From NCBI RefSeq assembly GCF_014635305.1, contig NZ_BMCS01000001.1, positions 2,542,001-2,606,000 on the forward strand: a stretch of 64,000 nucleotides of DNA, given 5' to 3'. The notes under the pieces were generated by a model, which saw only the letters and a program-made list of their open reading frames with translations, was not told the origin of the DNA and made no database searches. Shown here in pieces: positions 28,964 to 37,266 of the stretch. The stretch comes from Williamsia phyllosphaerae. Its GTDB lineage: Bacteria; Actinomycetota; Actinomycetes; Mycobacteriales; Mycobacteriaceae. Every line of letters starts with the position of its first letter. Positions within the stretch are counted from its first letter, which is position 1. The translations under genes were made by a program, and so were the position numbers.

Positions 28964-30213
28964 GCGACGCCGGTCCGGTTCGGACACAGCGGGGCCGACG
29001 TGCCCTGCTCGGAGCCGTACTGATGGCCGTGCCCGGCCGGGAACGACAGAGCGCCCACAAGATCTGCACTGGCCTGTACGAAGCCGGCGACCGGAAACCA
29101 CACAGGGCGCGGCAGGTCGACCGGTTCGGCCGATCGAGCGGGTGGTCGCCAGAGCAACCGCGGTGACCATCGGACGACCGGGTCGCTGCCGTTGGCGAGC
29201 ACCACGCGCCGCGACGCATGTTCGGCAACCGTTCCCGCGGGCGGTCCGGCCAGGACGGTGGCGCAGACGGACACGTCGGTGACCTCGGTGAGCGCCCACT
29301 CACGGGCCGCGTCGGCGCCGATCGCACCGAGGCTCTGTCCGTACAGATAGATCTGCGGACGCGCACCCGCGGGTAGTCGCCCGACGGCGCGGGTCAATGC
29401 CGAGGTCACGGCGACCGCGCCCCCACGGGCGGTGGCGGTGCCGGACACGAACGCGCGCCAGCTCGGGATGTCGCTGTACTGCAACGCGATCACCGACACG
29501 TCGCCGCGGAGTCGATCCTCGAATCCGCGCACCGCGTCGGGGTCGACCCACCCCGATCCGGTGGGGACGGCGACCACCACCGCCGCGCGCCGGGCACCGC
29601 CGACCGCCGACCAGCGATCGACCAGCTCGGCCGCGCGGCGGTCGACGGTCCGCCCGTCGAGGGGCGAGTACAGACGAAGCGACGTCGCGGTGGCATCGGT
29701 CGTCGTGAACGCGGTGGCCCTGCTCATGCCCGTCCCGGTGACGGCCGCACCCGGTGGCCCGGCCATCGCGGGAGCCAGACTCGCGACCGTCGCAGCCCCC
29801 GTGACCAGCGCGATGGCCGTGAGCCTCGGTGCTCGGACCACCGCGGCATACAGCGCGACCGGCGCGAACGAGATCGCGACCCAACCGGGTCCGACCCCTG
29901 GTTCGTCCAGCGCGGCGCGCAGCGTGTTCTGCCACCACACGGCGGCGAGGACCAGTCCGGTGAACACCACGACGGCCGGGCCGAGGACCCGGGCACGGCG
30001 GCGGTCGACGCCGAGATCGCCCGCACGGTCGGGCATCAACCATCCGACTCCGCCCCCGATCGCCGCACCCAGCAGCAGGCATCCGCTCAGCAGGACGGCG
30101 TGCACCCACGTCTCCCGGGGCAGCGACCCCGGCGCCAGCGCGATCGCGGAGCCGGTGAGTGCGCCGATCACCCCGGCGGGGTGGGGAAGTCGAGACGACT
30201 CCGTGCCGGTCAT
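28915..30213 (-). CDS. membrane alpha/beta-hydrolase (PF10081-type)
   Basis: 432 residues from ATG 30211-30213. The first 150 residues hold about four membrane segments (for example [54 protein letters not shown]). The C-terminal domain has a Ser nucleophile in [10 protein letters not shown], an Asp in [11 protein letters not shown] and His in GHGHQYG, fitting the alpha/beta-hydrolase family 9 (formerly DUF2319). Function of the family is unknown; an outward-facing lipid or ester hydrolase is plausible. The start overlaps the stop of the phospholipase-like gene (ATGA), so both are made together. The end overlaps gatA by 49 nt. Confidence 0.82.
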   Translation of the reverse strand: MTGTESSRLPHPAGVIGALTGSAIALAPGSLPRETWVHAVLLSGCLLLGAAIGGGVGWLMPDRAGDLGVDRRRARVLGPAVVVFTGLVLAAVWWQNTLRAALDEPGVGPGWVAISFAPVALYAAVVRAPRLTAIALVTGAATVASLAPAMAGPPGAAVTGTGMSRATAFTTTDATATSLRLYSPLDGRTVDRRAAELVDRWSAVGGARRAAVVVAVPTGSGWVDPDAVRGFEDRLRGDVSVIALQYSDIPSWRAFVSGTATARGGAVAVTSALTRAVGRLPAGARPQIYLYGQSLGAIGADAAREWALTEVTDVSVCATVLAGPPAGTVAEHASRRVVLANGSDPVVRWSPRLLWRPPARSAEPVDLPRPVWFPVAGFVQASADLVGALSFPAGHGHQYGSEQGTSAPLCPNRTGVAQASGPRAASYAAPTR

Positions 30214-30803
30214 CGTGCCGTTGATTCCGCGGCGCGGACGACAACCGACAGTGCGATGGAACCCATGTCCTCGTGCGTGACGGGCACCGACGCGCGCTGA
30301 CGCCACGTGTTGACCCACAATCCGACGTCGGCCAGGTCGGCACCGATCTCGCAGACGGGATCGGTGCAACTGCCGTGCATGGCCTCGACGAGAGCGTGAT
30401 CCAGACGCTGTCGCGCCCACGGGCCGAGTGGCCGACCCGATCGTGCGGCCATGCGCAACAGGTCGTATCCCAGGTCGTGGATCTTGCAGAGCGGCTCGAA
30501 TCGGTCGGGGAGCGGGACCGGTGTCGAGCACCCGCCCCGCGGGTTCGCCGGCGCCCCGTCGATGATCACCGGGTCGTAGCCCAGGACGATGCGCGGCGGC
30601 GCCCCCAGTTCGGCGAGGGCGTGTATCGGCTCGGGGCCGGTCAACGCCATGACCGCGGCACCGGCCGGGGTGGCGAGGTCGGCCGGGAGGGGTTGCGCAC
30701 CCGTACCGGGCAGACCCCGGGCCTGTACGGCCACCAGTCCCAGCGCGAGAAGAAGGCCGAAGGTGAACAGGGTCAAAGCGATTCGTCGAGACAGGGTGAT
30801 CAT
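30210..30803 (-). CDS. secreted phospholipase-A2-like protein, copy 1
   Basis: 197 residues. A signal peptide or anchor (residues 6-30, RIALTLFTFGLLLALGLVAV) is followed by a domain with CKIHDLGYDLLR around residues 106-117, matching the C-x2-HD-x3-D catalytic core of prokaryotic phospholipase A2 (PF09056 type). Paired cysteines (GGCSTP, GSCTDPVCE) suggest disulfides and export. It is cotranscribed (ATGA) with the membrane hydrolase. A paralog lies at 34868-35713. Enzymatic activity is inferred from the motif; calcium-loop residues cannot be judged. Confidence 0.82.
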   Translation of the reverse strand: MITLSRRIALTLFTFGLLLALGLVAVQARGLPGTGAQPLPADLATPAGAAVMALTGPEPIHALAELGAPPRIVLGYDPVIIDGAPANPRGGCSTPVPLPDRFEPLCKIHDLGYDLLRMAARSGRPLGPWARQRLDHALVEAMHGSCTDPVCEIGADLADVGLWVNTWRQRASVPVTHEDMGSIALSVVVRAAESTAR

Positions 30804-30956
30804 GCGATGACGCTAGGAACGCGCGGTACCCGCCCGCATCGGCGAGAAGTGGTGTCCGCGCCGGTTCCGAAGAGGCACGTCGCATGCCTGGCACCGCCAC
30901 CGGAGGGCTACCGGGTCTCCCTCTCAGGTATGAGGACAACGGTGGGTGCGTGGCTC

Positions 30957-30962
30957 TACGTT
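30957..30962 (+). promoter_or_regulatory. -10 box TACGTT for the sensor kinase gene
   Basis: TACGTT ends 7 nt before GTG 30970, which supports that GTG over the earlier in-frame GTG at 30946 as the start and implies a leaderless message. Confidence 0.45.
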
Positions 30963-30969
30963 TGTCGGT

Positions 30970-32199
30970 GTGAGGATCTGGCGCAGGACACGGGACACGA
31001 TCGGTACGCAGGTGCGGGCGCTGCCACTGGCGGCCGACCCGACCGTGCTCGCGTTCATCGGGCGCCGCGTGAACATCGCGTTCACCGTGGTCGCGCTCAT
31101 CATGTTCTCCATCGCCTGGCCGACCCTGCCGCTGACGCACTCGGTCATCGGGATCCTGCTGCCGGTCGTCGCCGCCCTCGCAGCGTTCCCGGTCATGCTG
31201 GCGTGGGCCAATCCCATGCTGGGATGGGGGATCTCACTCATCTCGGCACTGCTCATCGGGGCGCTGTTCGATCGGGTCCACGAGTGGATGTGGACGGTTC
31301 AGGTCGTTCACATCATCGAGATGCTGGTCCTGGCGGCGATGGTGACGCTGCGGGGGCCGATCCGCTGGATCCCGCTGTACTGGTTGTGCACCTGCGCGGT
31401 GTTCGTGGTGGCCGCGCCGTCGGACACGGCGCTCGGCTGGGTGGTCGGTCTCACGATGCTCTTCGTGACCTGCTGGCTGCTGCGGGTGCTGCTGCGTTCG
31501 CGGCGCGAGCTCGCACACGAGACCGAACTCAAGGACGTCGCGGCGTCGCGGACCGCCGTGCTGGCTGAACGCGCCCGAATCGCCCGAGACCTGCACGACG
31601 TTGTCGCGCATCGGATGTCGGTGGTCGTCGTGGCCGCGCAGACCGCGAGATTCCGCGTCGACGGCGTCACCCCGGCCGCCGACGCCGAGTTCCAGTCGAT
31701 CGCGGTGATGGCGCGCGAGGCGCTCGACGAGGTACGGCAGATGCTCGGTGTCCTCCGCGTGGACGGGGAGGTGAGCACCCAGGCACCCAACCCCGGGGTG
31801 GCCGAGATCGCCGACATCGTCGCCGCGACGCGCGGCGCGGGCATAACCGTCGACCTCCGATGGATCGGGGCCGCGCCGGAGACGGTGAACGAGGTCGTCG
31901 GCCTCACCGCGTATCGCATCGCGCAGGAGTGCCTGGCGAACGCGACGCGGCACGCCCCCGGCGCGCGGATCGACGTCGAGATCGCGATCGACGAGTCGTC
32001 GGTCCGGGTGACGGTGGTGAACCTCCTGGCCGACGTCGATGAGAAGGAGTCGTCGGGCGGGCACGGTATCCCCGGCATGAGCGAACGTGCCGAGGCCGTC
32101 GGCGGGGTCCTGGTCGCCGGTCCGGACGGTGTGGGGGCGTTCCGGGTGTCGGCGATGCTGCCCATGCGGTTGCCGGTCGCCGACGCGGCGATGGGCTGA
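30970..32199 (+). CDS. sensor histidine kinase, NarL-system type
   Basis: 409 residues from GTG 30970. About five or six membrane helices fill residues 30-170 without a large extracellular loop, so it probably senses within or near the membrane. The dimerisation/phosphorylation helix has the HisKA_3 motif ARIARDLHDVVAHRM with His209. The HATPase part shows NATRHAPGARI and GHGIPGMSERA. The response regulator gene starts 5 nt after the stop. It sits beside the divergent phospholipase/hydrolase pair, whose control by this system is a guess. Confidence 0.92.
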   Translation: MRIWRRTRDTIGTQVRALPLAADPTVLAFIGRRVNIAFTVVALIMFSIAWPTLPLTHSVIGILLPVVAALAAFPVMLAWANPMLGWGISLISALLIGALFDRVHEWMWTVQVVHIIEMLVLAAMVTLRGPIRWIPLYWLCTCAVFVVAAPSDTALGWVVGLTMLFVTCWLLRVLLRSRRELAHETELKDVAASRTAVLAERARIARDLHDVVAHRMSVVVVAAQTARFRVDGVTPAADAEFQSIAVMAREALDEVRQMLGVLRVDGEVSTQAPNPGVAEIADIVAATRGAGITVDLRWIGAAPETVNEVVGLTAYRIAQECLANATRHAPGARIDVEIAIDESSVRVTVVNLLADVDEKESSGGHGIPGMSERAEAVGGVLVAGPDGVGAFRVSAMLPMRLPVADAAMG

Positions 32200-32204
32200 G
32201 CCGG

Positions 32205-32855
32205 ATGTCGACCACGGTGTTCATCGCCGACGACCAGGCGATGGTCCGTCAGGGTTTCGGGGCGTTGCTGGCCGCGCAGTCCGACATCTCGGTCATCGGC
32301 GACGCGGCCGACGGCGAGGCTGCCGTCGCGGGCATCCGCCGGCTGCGTCCCGACGTGGTGCTCATGGACGTCCGCATGCCGCACATGGACGGCCTCACCG
32401 CCGCCCGGGCGGTTCTCGCCGACACCACCACCGCCCCGAAGGTGTTGATGCTCACCACCTTCGACATCGACGACTACGTCTACGAGGCCCTGCGCATCGG
32501 GGCGTCGGGATTCATGCTCAAGGACGCCCCCGCCGATGAACTGGTCCGTGCGGTCCGGGTCGTCGCGGCCGGGGATGCTCTGCTGGCGCCGTCGGTGACG
32601 CGTCGGCTGATCGCGGAGGTGACCGGTCGCCGTCGGCCGCGGGCCGGAGGCTCGGCCGTACTCGCGCAGTTGACCGCCCGGGAGCGTGAGGTCCTCGAAC
32701 AGGTCGCCGAGGCCAAGTCGAACGCCGAGATCGCCACGGCGCTGTTCGTCACCGAGCAGACGGTCAAGACACACGTCAGCAATGTGCTCGCCAAGCTGGG
32801 CCTGCGCGACCGTGCGCAGGCGGTCGTCTTCGCCTACGAGAACGGTGTGCGCTGA
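32205..32855 (+). CDS. NarL/LuxR-family response regulator
   Basis: 216 residues. The receiver domain has DD at 9-10, the phospho-acceptor Asp55 in VVLMDVRMPHMDG, the Thr of LTTFD and the Lys of FMLKDAP. The C-terminal helix-turn-helix reads LTAREREVLEQVAEAKSNAE and ...VKTHVSNVLAKL. It is cognate to the kinase encoded 5 nt upstream. Targets are not evident from the window. Confidence 0.95.
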   Translation: MSTTVFIADDQAMVRQGFGALLAAQSDISVIGDAADGEAAVAGIRRLRPDVVLMDVRMPHMDGLTAARAVLADTTTAPKVLMLTTFDIDDYVYEALRIGASGFMLKDAPADELVRAVRVVAAGDALLAPSVTRRLIAEVTGRRRPRAGGSAVLAQLTAREREVLEQVAEAKSNAEIATALFVTEQTVKTHVSNVLAKLGLRDRAQAVVFAYENGVR

Positions 32856-32883
32856 CGCCGATCCGGCGACCGGCCGGCCTGCC

Positions 32884-33621
32884 TCAGATGGTGGGGTCGA
32901 CCCCGGCCGTCATGCCGCCGTCGACGATGAACTCCGACCCCGTGGAGTAGGACGACTCGTCGCTGATCAGGAACACGATCATGGCGGCGACCTCCGCCGC
33001 CTCCGCCGATCGCCGCAGCGGGATCTTCACCATCCCGTCGGGGATGGTCTCGGTCATCGGCGTGCGGATGAGGCCGGGGTGCACCGAGTTGACCCGCACC
33101 TTGTGCGGCGCGAGTTCCAGTGCCGCGGACTTGGTGATGCCGCGTACCGCCCATTTCGAGGCGACGTAGCCATGGGCCCACGGGCTGCCCTGGAGTCCTT
33201 CCACCGACGACACGTTGATGATCGATCCACCGCCCGCGGCGATGATCGGGTCGGCGGCCGCCTGCATCCCGAGGAAGGTCCCGGTGAGGTTGACGTCGAG
33301 GATCTGCTGCCACTTGTCGAGCCGGAACTTCTGCAGCGTCGAGCCGTTGACGATCCCGGCGTTGTTGATCAATCCGGTCAGCGACCCGAAGGTCTCCGTC
33401 GCCGCCGACACCGCCGCGCTCCACTGCTCGGGCTGCGTCACGTCGAGATGGACGTAGCGGGCGGCGTCGCCGATGTCGGACGCCAGGGCGGCCCCCTCGT
33501 CGTCGAGGATGTCGCCGAGCACCACCGAGGCGCCCTCGGCGACCAGCGCGCGGGCGTGCGCAGCGCCCATGCCGCGGGCACCTCCGCTGATCAGGATCAC
33601 TTTGCCGTCTACACGTCCCAT
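32884..33621 (-). CDS. SDR oxidoreductase, 3-alpha/20-beta-hydroxysteroid dehydrogenase type
   Basis: 245 residues from ATG 33619-33621. Cofactor motif SGGARGMGAAHA, NNAG, active-site Ser in IINVSSVEG and YVASK, then HPGLIRTPMT: a classical SDR. The whole sequence resembles M. tuberculosis FabG3/Rv2002, a 20-beta-hydroxysteroid dehydrogenase, though family resemblance does not fix the substrate. It starts 14 nt after the stop of the Rossmann dehydrogenase gene and is its likely operon partner. Confidence 0.9.
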   Translation of the reverse strand: MGRVDGKVILISGGARGMGAAHARALVAEGASVVLGDILDDEGAALASDIGDAARYVHLDVTQPEQWSAAVSAATETFGSLTGLINNAGIVNGSTLQKFRLDKWQQILDVNLTGTFLGMQAAADPIIAAGGGSIINVSSVEGLQGSPWAHGYVASKWAVRGITKSAALELAPHKVRVNSVHPGLIRTPMTETIPDGMVKIPLRRSAEAAEVAAMIVFLISDESSYSTGSEFIVDGGMTAGVDPTI

Positions 33622-33635
33622 GACTTCTTCGTTCC

Positions 33636-34727
33636 TCACTTGTTCACGTCGGCCGGCGCGCGGTAGACACCGCGGCTGGTGACCAGGGGCAGGTCGAGTG
33701 TGGTCCGTAGACCGGGTGCGGCCGCGATCACCGCGGGTATCGCGTTGACGATGCGGCCGGCGGCCGCGACGATCGCCGCGTGGTTGTGGTCGCCGTGCAC
33801 GCTCGTGGGGCATATGTCGACGACGTAGGACGGTTCGCCGGTGATCTCCACCCGATAGGAACCGCCCGGCTGTGCCGACTGTGCCCAGTCCGGCCGCAGA
33901 TCGTCACGGAGTCGGGTCACGTGCTCGACCACGATCGCGGCGTGGCCTCCGACCATCCCGCTGATGCGGAAACGCACCGCGGCGGTGGTGCCCGCGGCGA
34001 TGTGTCCGGCCGAGACGTCGAAATCCTCGGGCGCGGGCTCCCTCTCGTTCTCGTCGACGATGTCGTCGACGGTGATGCCGAGTCCGTCGGCGAGCATCCG
34101 GATCGCCGATCCCCACGCCAGGCTGAGCACACCCGGTTGCAGGAACAGCGGGGGATCGTCGACCGGACTGCCGAAGCCCATCACGTCGAAGATGACCTCG
34201 GCGCCGTCGTAGGTGGCGTAGTCGGCGATCTCCATGCACGTGATCTGGGTGACGTTCTGGCAGGTGCTCGCCAGGGCGAGGGGGATGAGGTCGGTGGCGA
34301 AGCCCGGATCGACACCGGTGATGTACATGCTGGCGCCGCCTGCCCGCCCGGCGTTCTCGATGCGCTCGATCAGCTTGTCGGGCATGATCTCCCACGGATA
34401 CTGCATGGTGACCGGGGCCGACCCGACCAGGTCGACGCCGGCCTCGAGAACGGCGAGACAGTCCTTCGTGGCCTCGCCCATGCGGGTGTCACCCATGGCG
34501 CAGTAGACGACGCACTCGGGTTCACTCGCCAGCACCGCATCGATCCCGCTGACCGCGCGGATCCCGGTGGTCACCTCGAGTCCGGCGAGTTCACCGGCGT
34601 CCCGACCGACCTTCTCCGGGGTGTGCACGCCGACGGCGACGACCTCGAAACGCGGGTCGTCGATGAGTTGCCGCAGGGCCAACCGGCCGACATTGCCGGT
34701 ACCGACGTGGGCGACCCGGATGGGCAT
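33636..34727 (-). CDS. dihydrodipicolinate-reductase-like NAD(P)-dependent dehydrogenase
   Basis: 363 residues. N-terminal Rossmann motif VAHVGTGNVGRLALRQL binds NAD(P)H; the arrangement resembles 2,4-diaminopentanoate dehydrogenase and DapB-like proteins that are abundant and uncharacterised in mycobacteria and Gordonia. The RBS GGAGAAG precedes the ATG. It heads a two-gene operon with the SDR and has an inverted repeat 33-55 bp upstream. An amine- or imine-reducing activity is a family-level guess. Confidence 0.83.
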   Translation of the reverse strand: MPIRVAHVGTGNVGRLALRQLIDDPRFEVVAVGVHTPEKVGRDAGELAGLEVTTGIRAVSGIDAVLASEPECVVYCAMGDTRMGEATKDCLAVLEAGVDLVGSAPVTMQYPWEIMPDKLIERIENAGRAGGASMYITGVDPGFATDLIPLALASTCQNVTQITCMEIADYATYDGAEVIFDVMGFGSPVDDPPLFLQPGVLSLAWGSAIRMLADGLGITVDDIVDENEREPAPEDFDVSAGHIAAGTTAAVRFRISGMVGGHAAIVVEHVTRLRDDLRPDWAQSAQPGGSYRVEITGEPSYVVDICPTSVHGDHNHAAIVAAAGRIVNAIPAVIAAAPGLRTTLDLPLVTSRGVYRAPADVNK

Positions 34728-34759
34728 GGCTTCTCCTCGCGACGACCGGACGGCTGTAC

Positions 34760-34782
34760 TCTGGACCAGACACTAGTCCAGA
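34760..34782. promoter_or_regulatory. inverted repeat TCTGGAC-N9-GTCCAGA, possible operator
   Basis: Exact 7-bp arms with a 9-nt spacer lie 33 bp upstream of the dehydrogenase start. Geometry fits a dimeric repressor such as a TetR-family protein. No regulator gene is adjacent. Confidence 0.5.
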
Positions 34783-34867
34783 CAGCTGATCGGTCAAGAG
34801 GGAACGGCAGAAGAGGGCGTGGGAGAACGTGGTGGGAGAGAGGGGGAGTGACCGCGCGGCGTAGCGG

Positions 34868-35713
34868 TCAGCGCCCGGGTTCGGGACGCGCCCACGGCGT
34901 GGGGAAACGTATCGAGGTCCGGCGCAGCACGGCCCAGACGGTGGGCCAGCCGTCGGTGAACACCGGTCGGGACCGACGGCGCAGGTGCACCGCGATCACC
35001 GCGATCAGGGTGGCCACGCCCGCACGACCCGACGCCGAGCCCAGGAACTCCGCGGCGTGCACCACCGGCTGCCAGAGCCACCGGATCACCGAGGTGAACA
35101 CCTGCGTGCGTGTCTCGCTGCGCGGCACACCGTCGGCCTGTCGCTCCGAGTTGGCCTTGACGCCGGCGGCGGCGATGTCGGCTGCGGCCCAACAGCTGTC
35201 GGCGGGGCAGCTCCCGTGCATGCGGCGCACCAGCTGCGAGTCGAGCGCCCGCCGTGCCCACTGCCCCAGCGGTTGATCGGTGTCCGCGCTGTAGCGCAGC
35301 AGGTCGTAACCGAGGTCGTGGGTCTTGCAGGGCCCGTCGAAGGCCGCGGGCAGTGCGATCGGGGACGAGCATCCGCCGCCGGGGTTCGCGGGCACACCCA
35401 GGTCGACGACGGGTCGGTATCCCATCGTCGTGGCGAAGCCGGACGGGATCAGGGCCAGGGCGCGCTCCGGGTCGGGCCCGGTGAGTGCGGCGATGGCCGC
35501 GCCGGCCGGTGTGTCGTCACCGAGTCGGACGGCCGCGTCGATCTGGGTGGGGGTGCTGCTCCCGGACGCTCCCGACGCCGAGCGGACCGACATCGTCGCC
35601 GCCGAGGAGGTGGTCAGCACGGAGGTGACGATGAGCCCGGCGGCCACGATGATGACCGTGACCAGGAGTCGACCGATCGCCGCTCGTGCCGCGTCCGATC
35701 TCTTCATCCCCAT
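34868..35713 (-). CDS. secreted phospholipase-A2-like protein, copy 2
   Basis: 281 residues from ATG 35711-35713 (an ATG two codons later is also possible). A signal/anchor helix covers residues 12-36 (GRLLVTVIIVAAGLIVTSVL). The catalytic core CKTHDLGYDLLR around residues 128-139 matches that of copy 1, including flanking GGCSSPIALP and MHGSCPADSC. Unlike copy 1 it has a C-terminal extension of about 60 residues with a hydrophobic segment (AGVATLIAVIAV) and a basic tail, so it may be anchored at both ends. It is divergent from pfkA. Confidence 0.8.
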   Translation of the reverse strand: MGMKRSDAARAAIGRLLVTVIIVAAGLIVTSVLTTSSAATMSVRSASGASGSSTPTQIDAAVRLGDDTPAGAAIAALTGPDPERALALIPSGFATTMGYRPVVDLGVPANPGGGCSSPIALPAAFDGPCKTHDLGYDLLRYSADTDQPLGQWARRALDSQLVRRMHGSCPADSCWAAADIAAAGVKANSERQADGVPRSETRTQVFTSVIRWLWQPVVHAAEFLGSASGRAGVATLIAVIAVHLRRRSRPVFTDGWPTVWAVLRRTSIRFPTPWARPEPGR

Positions 35714-35862
35714 CCCAACAACGTTACCGGTGGTATCGATACCCGTCTCGCCGTGGCATCTGTGTGAGGTCGGCGGGCGGGTGGGCGTCGCTTTACCTAC
35801 ATTGATAGGCGCACGGACCGCGAGCACAGCAGAGATCAGACGTTGCGAAGGGACCCGATCAC

Positions 35863-36894
35863 GTGGGCAAGTTCGGCATTCTCACCTCCGGCGGCGACTG
35901 CCCCGGCCTGAACGCCGTCATCCGCGGTGCCGTCCTCAAGGGCGAGACGGTGTACGGACAGGAGTTCGTCGGGTTCCTCGACGGGTGGCGTGGCCTCATC
36001 GAGGGTGACGTGATGCCGCTCGACCGCAGTTCGGTGCGCGGCCTCGCCCGTGAGGGCGGAACCATCCTCGGCACCAGCCGGATCGGACCGTACAGCGAGC
36101 CCCGTGGCGGCGCCGAGAACATCAAGAAGGTCCTCGACGAGCTGGGCATCGACGGCGTGATCGCGATCGGTGGTGAGGGCACGGCGTCGGCGTCCAAGCG
36201 GTTGTTCGAGGACGGCATCAACATCGTGGGTGTTCCGAAGACCATCGACAACGACCTCGACGCCACCGACTACACGTTCGGATTCGACACCGCCGTCGAG
36301 ATCGCCACCGAGGCCATCGACCGTCTCCGCACCACCGGCAACTCGCACAAGCGCTGCATGGTGCTGGAGGTGATGGGTCGCCACGCGGGGTGGATCGCGC
36401 TGTACTCGGGCATCGCCGGCGGTGCCCACGCGATCCTCATCCCCGAACAACCCGAGAGCCTCAACCAGATCTGCGCGTGGGTCACCAGCGTCAAGAACCG
36501 CGGACGTTCGCCCATGGTGGTCGTCGCCGAGGGCTTCACCCTCCCGGAGATGGACCAGGCGCATTCCACCAAGGGCGTCGACGGGTTCAACCGGCCGCGC
36601 CTGGGCGGGATCGCGGAGGTGCTGGCCCCGTTGATCGAGGAACGCACGGGCATCGAGACCCGGTCGACGGTGCTCGGGCACATTCAGCGGGGTGGATCCC
36701 CGACCGGTTTCGACCGCGTCCTCGCGACCCGACTCGGGATGGCGGTGACGGACCTCGTCGCCGACAAGCACTGGGGCCACATGGTGGCGCTGCGTGGGAC
36801 GGCCATCGTCCGGGTCGACTTCGGCGAGGCCCTGGCGAACCACAAGACCGTCCCGCAGGACCAGTATCAGGAGATCCGCGTCATCTTCGGATGA
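35863..36894 (+). CDS. pfkA: 6-phosphofructokinase
   Basis: 343 residues from GTG 35863, RBS GAAGGGA 9 nt upstream. Motifs: LTSGGDCPGLNAVI (N-terminal loop), IGGEGT (nucleotide site) and PKTIDND with the catalytic Asp. The residue after the acidic position of GGE is Gly, typical of ATP users, while Lys before TIDND is typical of pyrophosphate users; this Gly/Lys combination is seen in actinobacterial ATP-dependent enzymes. It commits fructose-6-phosphate to glycolysis. Length equals that of Rv3010c. Confidence 0.94.
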   Translation: MGKFGILTSGGDCPGLNAVIRGAVLKGETVYGQEFVGFLDGWRGLIEGDVMPLDRSSVRGLAREGGTILGTSRIGPYSEPRGGAENIKKVLDELGIDGVIAIGGEGTASASKRLFEDGINIVGVPKTIDNDLDATDYTFGFDTAVEIATEAIDRLRTTGNSHKRCMVLEVMGRHAGWIALYSGIAGGAHAILIPEQPESLNQICAWVTSVKNRGRSPMVVVAEGFTLPEMDQAHSTKGVDGFNRPRLGGIAEVLAPLIEERTGIETRSTVLGHIQRGGSPTGFDRVLATRLGMAVTDLVADKHWGHMVALRGTAIVRVDFGEALANHKTVPQDQYQEIRVIFG

Positions 36895-36906
36895 GCGTCG
36901 GCGTGA

Positions 36907-37119
36907 TCAGTCGCGCGGGATGACGATCCACAACGCGAGGTAGACGAGGAACTGCGGTCCCGGCAGCACGATCGACAGGACGAACAGCAACCGGACCAGT
37001 CCGGCGCTCAGGCCGAAGCGCTCGGCGATACCGCCGCACACGCCACCGAACCACGATTGGGTGCGCGACCGGCGCAGTCGGGGAGATCGGCCGGACGGGA
37101 CGGGTGAGTTGTAGGACAT
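36907..37119 (-). CDS. PspC-domain membrane protein
   Basis: 70 residues from ATG 37117-37119 with the RBS AGGAGC upstream. [17 protein letters not shown] followed by the hydrophobic [20 protein letters not shown] and a short IPRD end is a minimal PspC domain. Larger PspC proteins sense envelope stress with PspB; this one has only the domain. The longer open frame upstream is non-coding. It is convergent with pfkA and divergent from gatB. Confidence 0.88.
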   Translation of the reverse strand: MSYNSPVPSGRSPRLRRSRTQSWFGGVCGGIAERFGLSAGLVRLLFVLSIVLPGPQFLVYLALWIVIPRD

Positions 37120-37253
37120 GAGGGCTCCTGGGGTCGGGGGGGTGGACCACCGACGGTAGAGATCCGCCCGTCGGGCGGCATCGGTGATCGCCCTGATCTC
37201 GACCCTGGAATCGGGCCGGGGAGTGCCGGGCCGCTCCACGATCACCCCCGGCA

Positions 37254-37259
37254 TAAACT
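37254..37259 (+). promoter_or_regulatory. -10 box TAAACT for leaderless gatB
   Basis: TAAACT ends 7 nt before ATG 37267 and only 1 nt before the in-frame GTG at 37261. That spacing selects the ATG as the start on a leaderless mRNA. Confidence 0.5.
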
Positions 37260-37266
37260 GGTGTGC

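Noticed and set aside
28915-31140. 741-residue open frame on the minus strand
   Set aside because: Only the part from ATG 30213 carries a domain; upstream it crosses the phospholipase-like gene in another frame.
33780-35276. 498-residue plus-strand open frame
   Set aside because: Antisense to the DapB-like dehydrogenase and phospholipase-like genes, no start context, no recognisable domain.
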